From assembly GCF_026914185.1 (NCBI RefSeq), contig NC_070570.1, positions 620,001 to 684,000 of the forward strand: DNA of 64,000 nt, given 5' to 3'. Below the pieces are notes generated by a model that was not told where the DNA came from, made no database searches, and saw only the letters and a program-made list of their open reading frames with translations. The stretch is from Puccinia triticina. Its lineage: Eukaryota; Basidiomycota; Pucciniomycetes; Pucciniales; Pucciniaceae. The position numbers and the translations under genes were made by a program. Of this stretch, positions 33,484 to 44,555 are shown one piece after another (position 1 is the stretch's first letter; each line of letters begins with the position of its first letter).

Positions 33484-35316
33484 ATCGCCCCCACAAAAAA
33501 GGATGGCTCTAATACCAGAGCTATCCTTGGAGCGCTTACTCGCGCGAAACCTGCGCAGTAAAACATCTGCCCCTGGTATCTTATTTTTAGGCAGCCATTT
33601 ATCGGCGTCCGCAGGTTTCTTCTTAAACCTGGTAAGATAAAGACGGCAGTCTTGACCGTTTTGTCTAGTGAGCTTCTTGTCCAAAATTAAAGAAGGGGTA
33701 TCCTCATCCGTAGGTTCATCGAAGGGCGGCGGCGGAGTCGCATTTGCGACTGGGGGCGCATCTTCGCCATCAGGTAGTCTGTATTTTTTAACCAGACTGA
33801 TAGGGAAAGTGGGGTGCTTGAGATCAAATCCTTCTGTAAGGAGCAGCTCTACAGCGTTGTCGCCGTGGAAACATTTAATCACAAAAGGGCCTACAAACGC
33901 ATCTTTCAATTTCCTAGAGCCTCCTAAATTACTGAAGTTTATAGTTGAGACAAGAACCAGATCCCCGACTTTTAAGTCGTGGTTTTTGTGTGAACGGTCC
34001 CATCGTTCTTTATTATATTCTACAGCTTCCGCGACACACGCGCTAGCTTTAGATTCCGCTTTAATCATCATTTCTTGAAAACAGGAAGCTGATGGGTGAA
34101 TCTGGACTGTATTGCTAAGAAGCATATCTTTGGGCATCTTTGGTAGCCATCCTCTTTCTAGCTCGAAAGGTGTCAATCCTGTCGTTGAGTGCTTACTAGA
34201 GTTATACGCGTATTCCAATGCTGGAAGCAATGAAACCCAGTCATGAGTATAGCCCTTGGCGTCTTTGAATTGTAGCCCGTAGGCGCAATATCTGCGAATC
34301 ATATCCTCCAGCGTCTGGATCATCCTTTCTGCGAGTCTATCCGTTTGAGGGTGGTAAGCAGTCGAGAAGGCCAGCTTGGTTCCTAGGATATTAAACAAAT
34401 TTTTCCAAAATTCCGAGGTAAACTTCGGGTCTCTGTCACTAATAATGACCTGCGGACAACCTACGTCACTAACAATATTATTCCAGAACAGAAGGGCTAC
34501 GTCCATGGCCGTGTTATCTTTGTGGCAAGGGATAAAGCGTGCTCTTCTAGAAAAACGGTCTACGATAACTAGAACTGCGTTGAAGTTATCTTTACCCGCC
34601 GTCGGGAGAGCTGTGACGAAGTCCATATTAATGACTTCCCAGCGATTCTTTGGTTCCTCAATCCTTTGAAGGAGTCCAAACTTCTTCCCCGTCGTTCTAT
34701 TCGCTTTCTGACAACAATCACAACACTCACAGTACTTCTCGACTTCCGATCTCCATCTTGGCCACCAAGCTAGGGTTTTAACCCTCTCTGTTGTGCGTTC
34801 TTTTGAAAAGTGAGCCGCACCAATGTTATCATGACATTCGTGCAACATAGTTGATATATGATCTTTAGAAACTAGTACAAGTGCACAGTGGTTCTCTGAT
34901 CTATGGTATAAGAGGCTGTTGAGAAGAATGAACCTTCCTGAATGGAAGTGGGATTTCCATGGTTCATCCAATTGTGCAATGAGATCTTGTCGGGGATTCT
35001 TGGATTGGAGAATTCCAATCAAGCAAAGGGAGTTCTTATCTGTATGATAGCTACGTTCAACTGCATCCCAAAATTCGCTGGAAAGGCCGCTCAGCAAGAT
35101 CGCCATTATAGGTACTTCTTGTTCTACTTCCTCTTGATCAGATGCTGGGTTATGTAGGAATACAGGCCCAGGCCCAGACCCGCAGCGACCTTCGCGGAAG
35201 CTTGCAACAGACCCAGACCCAGACCCGCAGCAACCCCCGCGGAAGCTAGCGAGGTTCGAAAAGCACCCAGACCCAGCTGCACAGAAAGGTAAGCCTAAGC
35301 CCCTTTCGCAGTCCAA
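33463..35316 (-). CDS. Ty3/gypsy integrase with C-terminal extension
   Basis: Family similarity begins near 35170 ([20 protein letters not shown]). An HHCC-type zinc module ([16 protein letters not shown] through CECCDCCQK) and the catalytic core with [21 protein letters not shown] and [17 protein letters not shown] supply the D, D, E triad. [11 protein letters not shown] block and a C-terminal tail follow. The enzyme joins element cDNA to host DNA. The first about 50 codons (Gly/Ser repeats) come from a segment inserted between RNase H and integrase. The stop lies within the LTR. Confidence 0.85.
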   Translation of the reverse strand: MDCERGLGLPFCAAGSGCFSNLASFRGGCCGSGSGSVASFREGRCGSGPGPVFLHNPASDQEEVEQEVPIMAILLSGLSSEFWDAVERSYHTDKNSLCLIGILQSKNPRQDLIAQLDEPWKSHFHSGRFILLNSLLYHRSENHCALVLVSKDHISTMLHECHDNIGAAHFSKERTTERVKTLAWWPRWRSEVEKYCECCDCCQKANRTTGKKFGLLQRIEEPKNRWEVINMDFVTALPTAGKDNFNAVLVIVDRFSRRARFIPCHKDNTAMDVALLFWNNIVSDVGCPQVIISDRDPKFTSEFWKNLFNILGTKLAFSTAYHPQTDRLAERMIQTLEDMIRRYCAYGLQFKDAKGYTHDWVSLLPALEYAYNSSKHSTTGLTPFELERGWLPKMPKDMLLSNTVQIHPSASCFQEMMIKAESKASACVAEAVEYNKERWDRSHKNHDLKVGDLVLVSTINFSNLGGSRKLKDAFVGPFVIKCFHGDNAVELLLTEGFDLKHPTFPISLVKKYRLPDGEDAPPVANATPPPPFDEPTDEDTPSLILDKKLTRQNGQDCRLYLTRFKKKPADADKWLPKNKIPGADVLLRRFRASKRSKDSSGIRAILFCGGDCQPRAC

Positions 35317-35970
35317 AGACCTAAAACCTAACCCAGGTGAAAAGCTAACCTGTGTATCGCCACGTCGACCACAGAAGCCAAAGCCCCAGCCAAAACCTTA
35401 TCGGCCAACAGACAAAGCAACCCAAAGACGCAGACGGAACCAAGAACTCTGTGAGTACTTGAGGCTAGATATATGCAGACTTACTCGTAAGAACTGACAT
35501 AAGTCCGGTTCCGTCGTAGCACTCTTGCGGAACGCATCAGACACAAAAACCAAGCCGAACTGCTCTACAGGATCACGGAAGCCACTAGAGCTAACCGTAA
35601 GCACTAGAGAAGATTCAACTAAACAGATCAGACCTAAAGCTAACGCACGTCCGAACCCCGTTCGTTGCGTAGCTCAAGAAACAGCGGATAACGTTTTATC
35701 CCAGGACAAGACCAAGCGACTGCAATAGCAAACGCAAGCTCGTAAGCCTAGGTCTTGCAGCCGCATAGACAAGACAGAAAGAAACTGATGTAGAGGAGAT
35801 TGCGGCCAGTCGCACTGCAGTTGACGATCTACGACAACCACTGCCCCTCGCCATCTTTTCTCCCAACTCACTCAAACTCACTCAAGCCATAGGCAATTCT
35901 TAGCCTGCTTTCAGGTACACAGATAAATATTCTCATTTGTTTTCTTTATCCCTAAAATTGTACCTAGACT
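35180..35970 (-). other. Non-coding segment between RNase H and integrase
   Basis: About 0.8 kb with stops in all useful frames interrupts what is normally continuous pol. It contains short direct repeats of a GCGGGTCTGGGTCTGGGTCT-like unit (about 35165-35260). Origin unknown; no clear termini or target duplication were found. Confidence 0.55.
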
Positions 35971-37472
35971 CTAATGGAGAAATACATGTTTCAGTTGCTC
36001 CATTTCTTTTAGGTTAGAGTCATTGTTTGGCAAGGCCCAGCGTGACAGGCCATCAGCATTTTTATGAATAATCCCGTCTCTATGCGTGATGGTCATGGAG
36101 CCCCTCCAATCCTGGATAGATATCTGCCACCTCAGCATGTGTCTGCTAGGTGTTGAAATGTTTAGCAAGGATTTGAGCGCCACACAGTCAGTTATGACTT
36201 CAAAAACGCAGCCGTCTAAATAATAGTACAGTTTGTCCAAGGCCCATACCAAGCAAAGACACTCCAATCGCGACGCTCCATACCGTTTCTCTGAATCTTT
36301 CAATTGCCTAGAAATGAAACAGATTGGCCCCTCTACGTGTTTGTCATTAACAATCTGGACTTGGTGCAGTGCTGCGCCCAGTCCTTCCATGCATGCGTCT
36401 ACATATAACTTGAAAGGCTTAGAGGAGTCTGGATGGAATAGAAGTGGCGCTGTTGTCAGAGCTAATTTCAGATCCTCATAGGCCTGGACTCGTTCTTTCG
36501 TCATTTCGAATCCTACCGCCGGACTACATAGCTTGTAAAGACATCCTGCCATTAAGCTGAAATCTTTCACGTGTAGTCGGTAATAGCCCGCAAACCCCAG
36601 AAATGATTGTAGCTCCTTAACATTGGATGGGATAGGCTTTAATAATACCGCCGCGACACGATACTGGTCTATGGCTAGTGAGAGGCCATTAACAATGTGT
36701 CCGAGAGCTTTTAGCTCCGTGAAACCAAAGGAACATTTGGTCAAAGATATCTTCATATTCATTCGAATTGCTTTTTGCAGGATCCGCCCCACGCGTGTCA
36801 GGTGTTCTGACCAATCCTCACTAAAAATGATAATGTCATCTATATAAATGATAACCCAGAGTTCACTCAATTCCTTGTGGAACTCATTGTCCATCATCCG
36901 TTGAAAATGCGAAGGGGCATTCTTAATGCCAAAAGGCATCCAAAGATATTTGTGGATGCCTAACAGATTATGCGCAAGAATTTGCGGCTGTTGTGATGTA
37001 CAATGTTTTGGTGAAAACCCTTCAAGACGTCCATGCAGGTGATAAAACGCGCTTTATGGAGCCTTGTAAGTGATTCCATAATTTTAGGCATTGGGTATCT
37101 ATCCGGGGTCGTATAGCTGTTTAGTGCTCTAAAGTCACCTACCAATCGTGACTTGCCATTGTGCCAAGCTATGATCACTGGGGTAGTGATATCAACATTC
37201 TCATTACACCCGACTTTTCGGATGATTCCCATTTTAGTGAGAAGTTCAATGTGCTCTTCTAGAGCCGCTTTGCTCCTAGGGCTCGCAGGATAAGGTGCTT
37301 TCCTGAGCGCTGGTGGATAGGGTTTATCAATGGTTAGAGTAATCTTCACTCTGTGCCCTCTAATAGCCCCAAAAGGTTCTTCTACTGTTGCAAATGCCTT
37401 GCGTTTATTGGACAACAATTTCAACAGTTGCTCGCGTTGTTCTTTAATCAAATGAGGTCCTATTTTTGCGTC
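35971..37472 (-). pseudogene. Ty3/gypsy reverse transcriptase and RNase H, frameshifted
   Basis: The reverse transcriptase fingers and palm (37472-36960) end at a TAG after RKFLRIIC. The palm continues in another frame from 36939 ([17 protein letters not shown], then the catalytic YIDD), with the linking residues GIHKYLW readable in that second frame upstream of 36939. This points to a one-base indel near 36962. RNase H follows ([35 protein letters not shown]). The frame loses similarity after SRWALPN and stops at 35971. Confidence 0.85.
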
Positions 37473-40361
37473 TCAAAGGACTTCCTCCTCAAACGTATCC
37501 ACAACGCTTTCTATTACTAGTATGGAGTTGATAGCGGAATCAAACTCAAATTTCTCTCCCATGATGGAGAAATGTCTCCCTTTGTCATTAAGGAGAGAAA
37601 TTTTGTAGTGTGATAAGTAATCATTTCCAATGATGAAGTATTGCACCGGCATATTTTCCATGACTACGAATTGCACTGTCAATTTGTAGCTGTGGAAGGT
37701 AAGCTTGACTTTTACCACTCCTAAGGGTTTTAGACTTCCGCTACAGCTGTGGAATTTCCCTGCTTTCACTGGTAAAAGAAAATCCTTCCAGTTAATGCAA
37801 AATCTTTCTAGATAGGCTTTTCCTACTACTGATTTTACTGCTCCGCTGTCCAATAAGGTTGTACAACTTTTCCCGGCACAATTCATCTTTACTAGGTTAT
37901 TTCTGCCTTCCAGCGTCGTAACTGCTAATTCCGGTGAGGAACCTATAACAAGATCTTCATCATTGTTAACTTCACTTCCTGCATCTTCTTCTGCAGGATC
38001 TGCGGTTTCCCCTATTGCATTAACGTTCTTTGGACAATTCCTTGACGTGTGCCCTAATTTCTGGCAGTTGTAACATTTTACTTCAGTCGAATTTCTCGCC
38101 AATTTTGATTTGTCTTGTTTATTTGTGTCGGTTTTCTCCGTAGTCTGGCTACTGGTGAGTTGCCTTTGTCTTCCCAATCTGGTTTTTTCTACTATGTCTT
38201 CGAGAACATTAATCAAAGAACTCATATCTGATCTAGTGGAGTTCATGGCTGTCTTGGCCGCATACTCTACTTCTCGGTCCATCAACCCTAGTAGTTTAAA
38301 ATTGATGGACTGCTGAGTCAATAAAGGCTCAAAGGCTCTGAGTCTTCGGTACTGACGGGTAACCCAGGATGATACCGGAGTATCTCCTGCTATGAAACGG
38401 TCCTTGTCAAACGCTTCTTGTTTACGGCGCATCCAATTGGAAGTGCCATACTGGGCTATGATCTGTTTCTTCCAGAAGTCCCACTTCTCCGTCAAATGTT
38501 CTTTTCTCATAGCTTTATACCAAATACCGGCTACTCCTGTGAGAATTGAGAATAATTTGACTTGGATATATTCGTCCGGAACTCCTGTTTCTGCTCTACA
38601 AGTGTCTATCCAATCTATGAATTCGGTATGGTCGTACTCGCCTTGCCCTGAGAACTTGGGCCAATTGAGTTTGTTAACGGCATTCCATAATTGTTTCTGC
38701 ATCTCGCTCATACCCGGGTTTTGGTAACTAAATGGTTGAGGTTCAGACCTTGCCTGGAAACCGGCTTCTTTGTTAAGTCGTTCACTCTCATACTCTTGTC
38801 TTATTGAAGAGGGCATTCGGTTGACTGAAGCCTCTGAACGTATAGCTGATGCTTCTAGTTTATCGGTGATTTCCGATATTTCAGCCCTCACTTCTGCTCC
38901 ATCCTCGCGGAACTGGCTGAGTATCCTGTCAAGCTTTTCGCTCAAAGAAAGGAAATCCTTCCTATGTGACTCATCTAACTCAGCCATCGCAGTTTTAAAC
39001 TGGTTTTCTGTTACGATAGAATCTGTTTTCGACTGTACTGCCGCTGTCAAGCTCTTTATTTCTTGCGATATGCCGAACAGCATCACATTACTCTCGCTGG
39101 GTTGGCGCACAGTCTCTTTTTCATCCCTTGTAGGATTACATGCTTGTCTCGCTGATTGCGAGTTCGAACTTGTCTCTCTTTGCTCTACTATCTTGTCGTA
39201 CTTAATCGCTGTAATCTCAGCAGCCACTGACTCGATTTTAGCACTAAGATCTTGGATTACACTCACTAATTTAGCGTCTTTTGTTTCTGCTATGGCAATG
39301 ATCTCTTTAGTCAAGTTATCCATTTGTATCTCAACTTTACTCTGAAAGCTCTTGTGGTTATCCAACAAGTCCTCCTTAAAGGTCATCTTGTTGAACTTGC
39401 ACTCACATGTACCCAAAGGCAATTTATCAGGTGTCTTACTTGTCAATGTTTGTAAAGCTTTAGAAATGTCTTTAATTTGCTTGTGATGAGAGCCACTTTG
39501 TAGAGACAGGGAGTTACATGTATTACTTAGGCTAGTGATGTTCAGTTTAACTGACTTAATATGATCGTTTATGCTGTCGAAGGATTTCTTAACTAAATTA
39601 GAGATAGGAAGAGTAATTCGCTGGTGAGAGGAGTTTGCTGAAGAGTTGAAATGGGAAGCAATAAAAGGCTGGAGGTTATCTAGTACAATGCGACTATTAC
39701 CATCCACTATTCCTTCAATCTGATTAAAAAGGAGTGAAAAAACTTTCTTTGCATCCTTGATGGTCAAAGGACCTAGTTCTCTTGACGACGAGCTCTGGAG
39801 GTCTCGTCCAGGTGCTGGTACGCCCCCTGGATGGTTCTGGACATACAAAACAGTTCGGAGTAGACTTGACGACAATGTTGCTGTCTGCCTCCCATCCTCC
39901 TGTGACCTCGAGGCGGGCCTGCTGGGTTTCTCGGAGCTGCTCCTCTCCCGGCTCCCTGGTTGTTCTGGTGGTGGTCCGCTGGTCTGTGGTACGGGTGGGT
40001 TGGAGGTTGTGGCACGTTCGGACGCGGTCGAGCCTGTGGTATCAAAAATGGATTCCAACCCTCCATCAAAAGCAGAAGCACTTCTTGTCCTATCAACGCT
40101 TCCAAGCTCCGGTGGGACGCCGTGGCCTGTCTCCGTAGGACTTCCATCCCTTGGAGACTCCCTCCCGCCACTGCTAGGAGGTATTGCTGTTTGCAGGCTT
40201 CGTGAGTCTGCATCAGAAACTCCACCTCCGGCAGCCAGGCTTGGCGTAGGCATCTTACTTGCTCCACGCTTAAACTCCCCTGCCGGGACCAGGGCCGGTT
40301 TGGCGGATCTGGTGGAAGAAGCACGGGAAACTTGGTCAGATTTGTCCGATTTGGGAGGCAT
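37473..40361 (-). CDS. Ty3/gypsy Gag-protease polyprotein
   Basis: A 962-codon frame. The N-terminal third is Ser/Pro-rich and disordered, followed by helical Gag (about 530-720). A CCHC zinc knuckle CYNCQKLGHTSRNC lies near 770, and a retropepsin-like domain has LLDSGAVKSVVGKAYLE near 840. Gag packages element RNA and the protease processes the polyprotein. The frame ends in TGA; the next codons in the same frame (DAKIGPHLIKEQRE) are the start of reverse transcriptase, so either the stop is read through or it is a nonsense change. Confidence 0.9.
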   Translation of the reverse strand: MPPKSDKSDQVSRASSTRSAKPALVPAGEFKRGASKMPTPSLAAGGGVSDADSRSLQTAIPPSSGGRESPRDGSPTETGHGVPPELGSVDRTRSASAFDGGLESIFDTTGSTASERATTSNPPVPQTSGPPPEQPGSRERSSSEKPSRPASRSQEDGRQTATLSSSLLRTVLYVQNHPGGVPAPGRDLQSSSSRELGPLTIKDAKKVFSLLFNQIEGIVDGNSRIVLDNLQPFIASHFNSSANSSHQRITLPISNLVKKSFDSINDHIKSVKLNITSLSNTCNSLSLQSGSHHKQIKDISKALQTLTSKTPDKLPLGTCECKFNKMTFKEDLLDNHKSFQSKVEIQMDNLTKEIIAIAETKDAKLVSVIQDLSAKIESVAAEITAIKYDKIVEQRETSSNSQSARQACNPTRDEKETVRQPSESNVMLFGISQEIKSLTAAVQSKTDSIVTENQFKTAMAELDESHRKDFLSLSEKLDRILSQFREDGAEVRAEISEITDKLEASAIRSEASVNRMPSSIRQEYESERLNKEAGFQARSEPQPFSYQNPGMSEMQKQLWNAVNKLNWPKFSGQGEYDHTEFIDWIDTCRAETGVPDEYIQVKLFSILTGVAGIWYKAMRKEHLTEKWDFWKKQIIAQYGTSNWMRRKQEAFDKDRFIAGDTPVSSWVTRQYRRLRAFEPLLTQQSINFKLLGLMDREVEYAAKTAMNSTRSDMSSLINVLEDIVEKTRLGRQRQLTSSQTTEKTDTNKQDKSKLARNSTEVKCYNCQKLGHTSRNCPKNVNAIGETADPAEEDAGSEVNNDEDLVIGSSPELAVTTLEGRNNLVKMNCAGKSCTTLLDSGAVKSVVGKAYLERFCINWKDFLLPVKAGKFHSCSGSLKPLGVVKVKLTFHSYKLTVQFVVMENMPVQYFIIGNDYLSHYKISLLNDKGRHFSIMGEKFEFDSAINSILVIESVVDTFEEEVL

Positions 40362-41053
40362 GGGTACTGTTTGATTTGTAATAGTACTAACTAATCTCTA
40401 TTATGTCTGAGTCTTTCTGTCCGTGGGGACTTGAGGCGGAGCTGTCTGTCCTCGCGGTTGAAAAGAATCTGCAAACAATTGTCCTATGCTAACCGAGTCT
40501 GCTACGCTGGTGTTGCTGGGAGGACTAGAAGGATTGGCGTTGGGGTTCTCCAAAAGACCAATGAAAGGAAAGAATTTGTGTAATGACGGTTGTCTCAACA
40601 CTGAATTCAGGCACAACATTAACTGTTCAGCTTTTGGTAGAAAGGAGTCTACTAGTGTTGTGTATGACTAGCTTACTGTTGAGGTTTGACTGGTTACTAG
40701 GTAGAAGTAGTCTGTTCAAATTGAGAACGGAAGATAAGGTCTGAAATCAGGAAGCTGGAAAAGTATCCGAGCTAAGTGTAATACTGAGTAAGTTGAACTG
40801 AACTCTTTCAGGAAAATATAGCTCGAGGTTATTTTCGGCTTACTGGTTGGAAGATATCCGCGATAATCTTATCTTCAACTAAATCAAACAATCTTAGTGA
40901 GTCGACAACTAAATCAACCGATTCTAGTGCGTAATACCAAATCAAACAATCTTGGTGAGTAAGAGTGTCAAACGACCACTTCTTAGGAATAGAGAAGATA
41001 AAAGAAAAAAGAAAAATATCTTGGGTGAAAAATTTCCCGATGAGGCCCCCAAA

Positions 41054-41534
41054 TGTCAGGGGTAGTCTCTAAAGTGACTAACCTCTGAATGCTGAAACGG
41101 ACGTAGACCGAGAATAAGGGATACAAAGATGCTGGTGTGAGAGGCGAATAAGGGAGGAAAGGATACAACACGGAGGAATATAAGATGAAGCAATGAGGAG
41201 AGAGGAAAGGGGGAAAAGGAGAAGGGAGAAAGAAGGGAATATAACTAGAGGAAAAGCCCCAATCACGACGAGAGTTGTAATAGCTTGGGCTTGGTAGAGT
41301 TTCAATTCCGAGAGTATCCGGTCAAACTGAACTGGGGAATCCTCCAGCCGAGGAGGTTCCTCCTTTAAGTGATCTCTAACCGACGCGTCTCGCTCGGTTA
41401 GATATCTCAATGAAGAAGCTCTCTTCTCTAACGGGAATAGCTAATTCCTTTTTTAGCGCTATGGCTCTTGCATAGGTCTTTTGCGGCCTTATGGCGTGTT
41501 TTGAGGAACATCCTCAACACGCTCGAGGCTGACA
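41054..41534 (-). repeat. 5' LTR of the Ty3/gypsy element
   Basis: Direct repeat partner of 33003-33483, followed on the element's strand by an about 690-bp leader before the gag start at 40361. Confidence 0.95.
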
Positions 41535-41539
41535 TTTTG

Positions 41540-43901
41540 AGAGGGAATAGTTTTTCAACTGTGATGTGTAAGGATATAGCCAACTAGATTCCAATTATAA
41601 GGAAAATTAAGAAATGGGCTAACAATGTGGTTAACAAGGAGGATCAAAAATAATAATAATAATGAATGAATTTTTCATTTGTTTGCATGTTTTGTTCTTT
41701 GTTCAGTTGAGAGGCTGTTCTTTTTTAAATACACTAGACTTCTAGGAACTTATGGGAATTTCAAACCGTATTCATAAGATCCACGCTTTGCATCTATGTT
41801 ACGCTGTATTATGAGGAGTGCATTCTTCACATCGGAAACACATTGTGGGGTTTCATGTATACTTTCTGTATCAACCCTTTCATTCCAGATGAATTCCTTC
41901 ACGTTTAAATAGGTGGCTTCAATGAAGTCTCCAAATGTGGGACTGCCTTCTTGTGCCTCAATTTTATCTTGAACTCTGGCCATTTCTTCTAGTATACCCA
42001 AAATTACTTTTGCATGGGGGTCTTTTTGGTATTTTTCCTTCAGTTCCCGAAGAATGCTGTTATGAAAGCTGTTGGGATTGATTTTTGATGGGCGTAGGAT
42101 CATACGCAAATTGGATGTCAACTCTCGAAGTGCGATTTGAACATCACTGACGTATTGGTGGTTTACAAGGGCCGGTTGATTGGAGGGTAGTGCAATGTTC
42201 ATGCGGCCAGCAAGCTCTTGGTGGTGCTCCATTAAATTGATGGTGTCCTCAGAAGTGACAATACCTTGCCGTTTCTCTACTTCATTTTGCAATTTGACAA
42301 GTTCTTCTATCAATCTGGAGCCTTCCATGTCGGCAAAACCTTTGTGTTTCTCTTTAAGAATCCCAAGAATCACATTTTGCGTGCCCCTGGTGTTTTCTTG
42401 CAATGGATTTAGGATCGTATGTAGATTGGATGTCAAGTCGCGAAGTGACATTTGAACGTCCGCAAAGTATTGGTGGTCTATATATGTCCGTCGACGGGGG
42501 GGCAGTCTGATGCTCACCCAGCTGGCAAGTTCTTGGTGATGCAGCGTCAAATCAATGGTGTCTTTTGACGTGGTGGTACCTCCCCGTTTCTCTATTTCAT
42601 TGTGAATGCCGACAATTGCTTCGATCGATTTTGAACCTTCCAGATCGGCGAAGGCTTTGTATTTCCTTTGGAAGTTTCGAAGAATCACGTTTTGTATGCT
42701 ATCGCCATCGCCTTCCTCCGATTCTAAGATGCTCCTACTATCTGCTCAATACAGAAATAGTTAATCAGTAAGATGTTTGACTTTTCCAGAGGGGAAACAC
42801 AACATGCTCTTATTTACCTTCGCCATTCAAGCTTAAATGTTCCATTGCCTGCTGCACATTTTGGCTAAGCCGATTGACTTCGCTATGCCTTGCCTCCCTT
42901 TTCTGATCATTAATAGAGAGACCAGAAACGCGGGTATTAACCGAAGAAATTGGATCCAAATTGTCTGTAAGAACGTGCCAAAATTTGACACATGAGCAAG
43001 TCAGTCAAAGTACGAAAGGAGTGACAATCGCTTATATGTATCAATTACGAACCTTGCATGTGGGCGATGTATTGCTTTCTCCCTCGGGCATTCTTAAAAG
43101 CCTCCATTCGCACGCGGTATCTTCGGCGTCCGCTTTCTTCTATGATCCTACGTCTAGCTGCTTGATATAGAAATAGCTCATCAGTAGGACGTTTGACTAT
43201 CTCGAGGGAATACAAAACATGCTCTTGTTCACCTTTGTAGTCAATGTTTCCATGTTTGATTCTCCGTTGCCTATCTTGCCCAATCCGAACGACTGTGCCA
43301 TCCCTTGGCGCCTCCTTTTGATTATCAAGAGAGAGGCCAGCCAAGCGTTCACGAATTAAAGAAGAGGCTGTGTCCACACCCTCTGTAAGAACTTACCAAC
43401 ATTTGACAGAAGTCAGTCAAAGTACGCAAGGAGGAAAACTCAATCTAGCAAGATAAGTAAGCAAATATCTTACTGTAGTCCTTCACACAAGTGCATAGTA
43501 ACCATTGACCAGCCCCTAGCATGTGGAGGAAAATCCAAAATAATGATATCTTGGTGAAGATCATGTTCTCGTCTCAGTTAAGAACAGGAGAACCTATGAA
43601 TTGGAGAGGGGTCTTGGTTGGATGAGTATTTGTAGTGAGAACAGAAAGCACACCCCGGTGCTAGGTGTCAGTTTGAAAAGTCTGTGGACCAGAGACCTCG
43701 TCTGTTTATGAACACCATGGCTGGTTTCTTGCTGCCGAAGTGAAACATTTTTGAATGTGAGATGGTTTGGAGAAATGTTTCCAGTTATGTAAATGTACAT
43801 AGCATTGCAGAGAAGCGCGTATGTACATACAGTTTCGGAAAGCTGGGAAAGAATGTTTCGAGTTGTGAAAAGGTTTCAAAGTTGTGAACCGGGTTTGCAC
43901 A
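41540..43901 (-). repeat. Segmental duplication, copy A
   Basis: Similar over its length to 46980-49347, including a secreted-protein gene and its flanks. It continues on the far side of the retrotransposon (about 32900-33002). The similarity ends at GAACCGGGTTTGCACA. Confidence 0.85.
41750..43564 (-). CDS. Secreted protein with three internal repeats, copy A
   Basis: Five exons (43564-43474, 43382-43233, 43157-43053, 42964-42818 and 42741-41750), all with phase-1 introns, encode 494 residues. A signal peptide (MIFTKISLFWIFLHML) opens the protein. Exons 2-4 encode short basic segments. Exon 5 encodes three tandem helical repeats of about 100 residues (near 183-285, 286-390, 391-490), each with an ILRxxxxKYxxxxD-like start, an HHQELA-like block and a YVSDVQIALRELTSNL-like end. 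Exported and probably an effector-type family (inference). Intron 2 in this copy is 75 nt with no stop, so its retention would keep the frame. The paralog at 47225 has 71 nt there, confirming that it is an intron. Confidence 0.8.
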
Positions 43902-44555
43902 CCGCGTGGAGTTTGTATAGCGACTCTTTTTCGCGGGGAAATCTATGTAGTCCCAGTGGCTGCAGATCTGAATCTGTTGCTCCCTACAGAGTCGAAGGGG
44001 TTACTTGGATATGGTTTAGCATGTCCCTGTATGGTTTTGATGCGCATAAAATTTTTGTTGCTAAACGTTACATACAGGCTGGTTTGCCTCTATTAAGCTA
44101 GCCAAAACAACATCAAGACAATTCTTGCAACCAAAAAAAGATTGCTTTCCAAAAATTGTTCAAATCAATATGAATTCACATTTGCGACTAAAAAGAAAAA
44201 GAGCGCGTCCAGGAGGTTGAAAATGACAGGGGAAAAAATACCCTTGACAATCAATGACGGTCTCGATTCTACACCGGCTACAAACTCGGACAATCGAAGC
44301 GCCAACTGAACGCCCTCGGGGGCGCCACCTGGGCTCCGCGAACGGGGAACGCCAGCTGAGCGTACTTCCCCATAGTAGCTCTCAGGAATGAATCCACGCC
44401 AAAATTCGCTGTTTTTTTCGAAGTCTGTTTCGCGTGAGGGGGAGGGAGGGGCTGCTCACCACATCAGAATGGATGGACTGATTAATTTTGAATCTAGATA
44501 GATTTTTTTTTAAAAAAGATACTTATGTAAGTTAAGAAAAATGGACAAGGAAAAG
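43902..44555. other. Intergenic, no gene
   Basis: Spacer between duplication copy A and the 3' end of the PHD-finger gene. No gene is supported. Confidence 0.4.

Larger units (their letters stand above)
33003..41534 (-). mobile_element. Ty3/gypsy LTR retrotransposon (8.5 kb)
   Basis: Two 481-bp LTRs (33003-33483 and 41054-41534) begin TGTCAG, end CTGACA and differ at about 9 positions (about 98% identity). TTTTG flanks both sides (32998-33002 and 41535-41539). The order on the - strand is gag, protease, reverse transcriptase, RNase H, integrase, as in Ty3/gypsy. A purine-rich tract (GTGGGGGCGAT) adjoins the 3' LTR at 33484, and a candidate primer site (TTTGGGGGCCTC) follows the 5' LTR at 41053. 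The pol region is disrupted, so the copy is probably not autonomous, yet the close LTRs imply recent insertion. Confidence 0.95.

Noticed and set aside
38770..39345. 191-codon open frame on + within the retrotransposon
   Set aside because: Antisense shadow of the Gag frame.
39757..40374. 205-codon open frame on + opposite Gag
   Set aside because: Shadow of the Ser/Pro-rich N-terminus of Gag, caused by biased codon composition.
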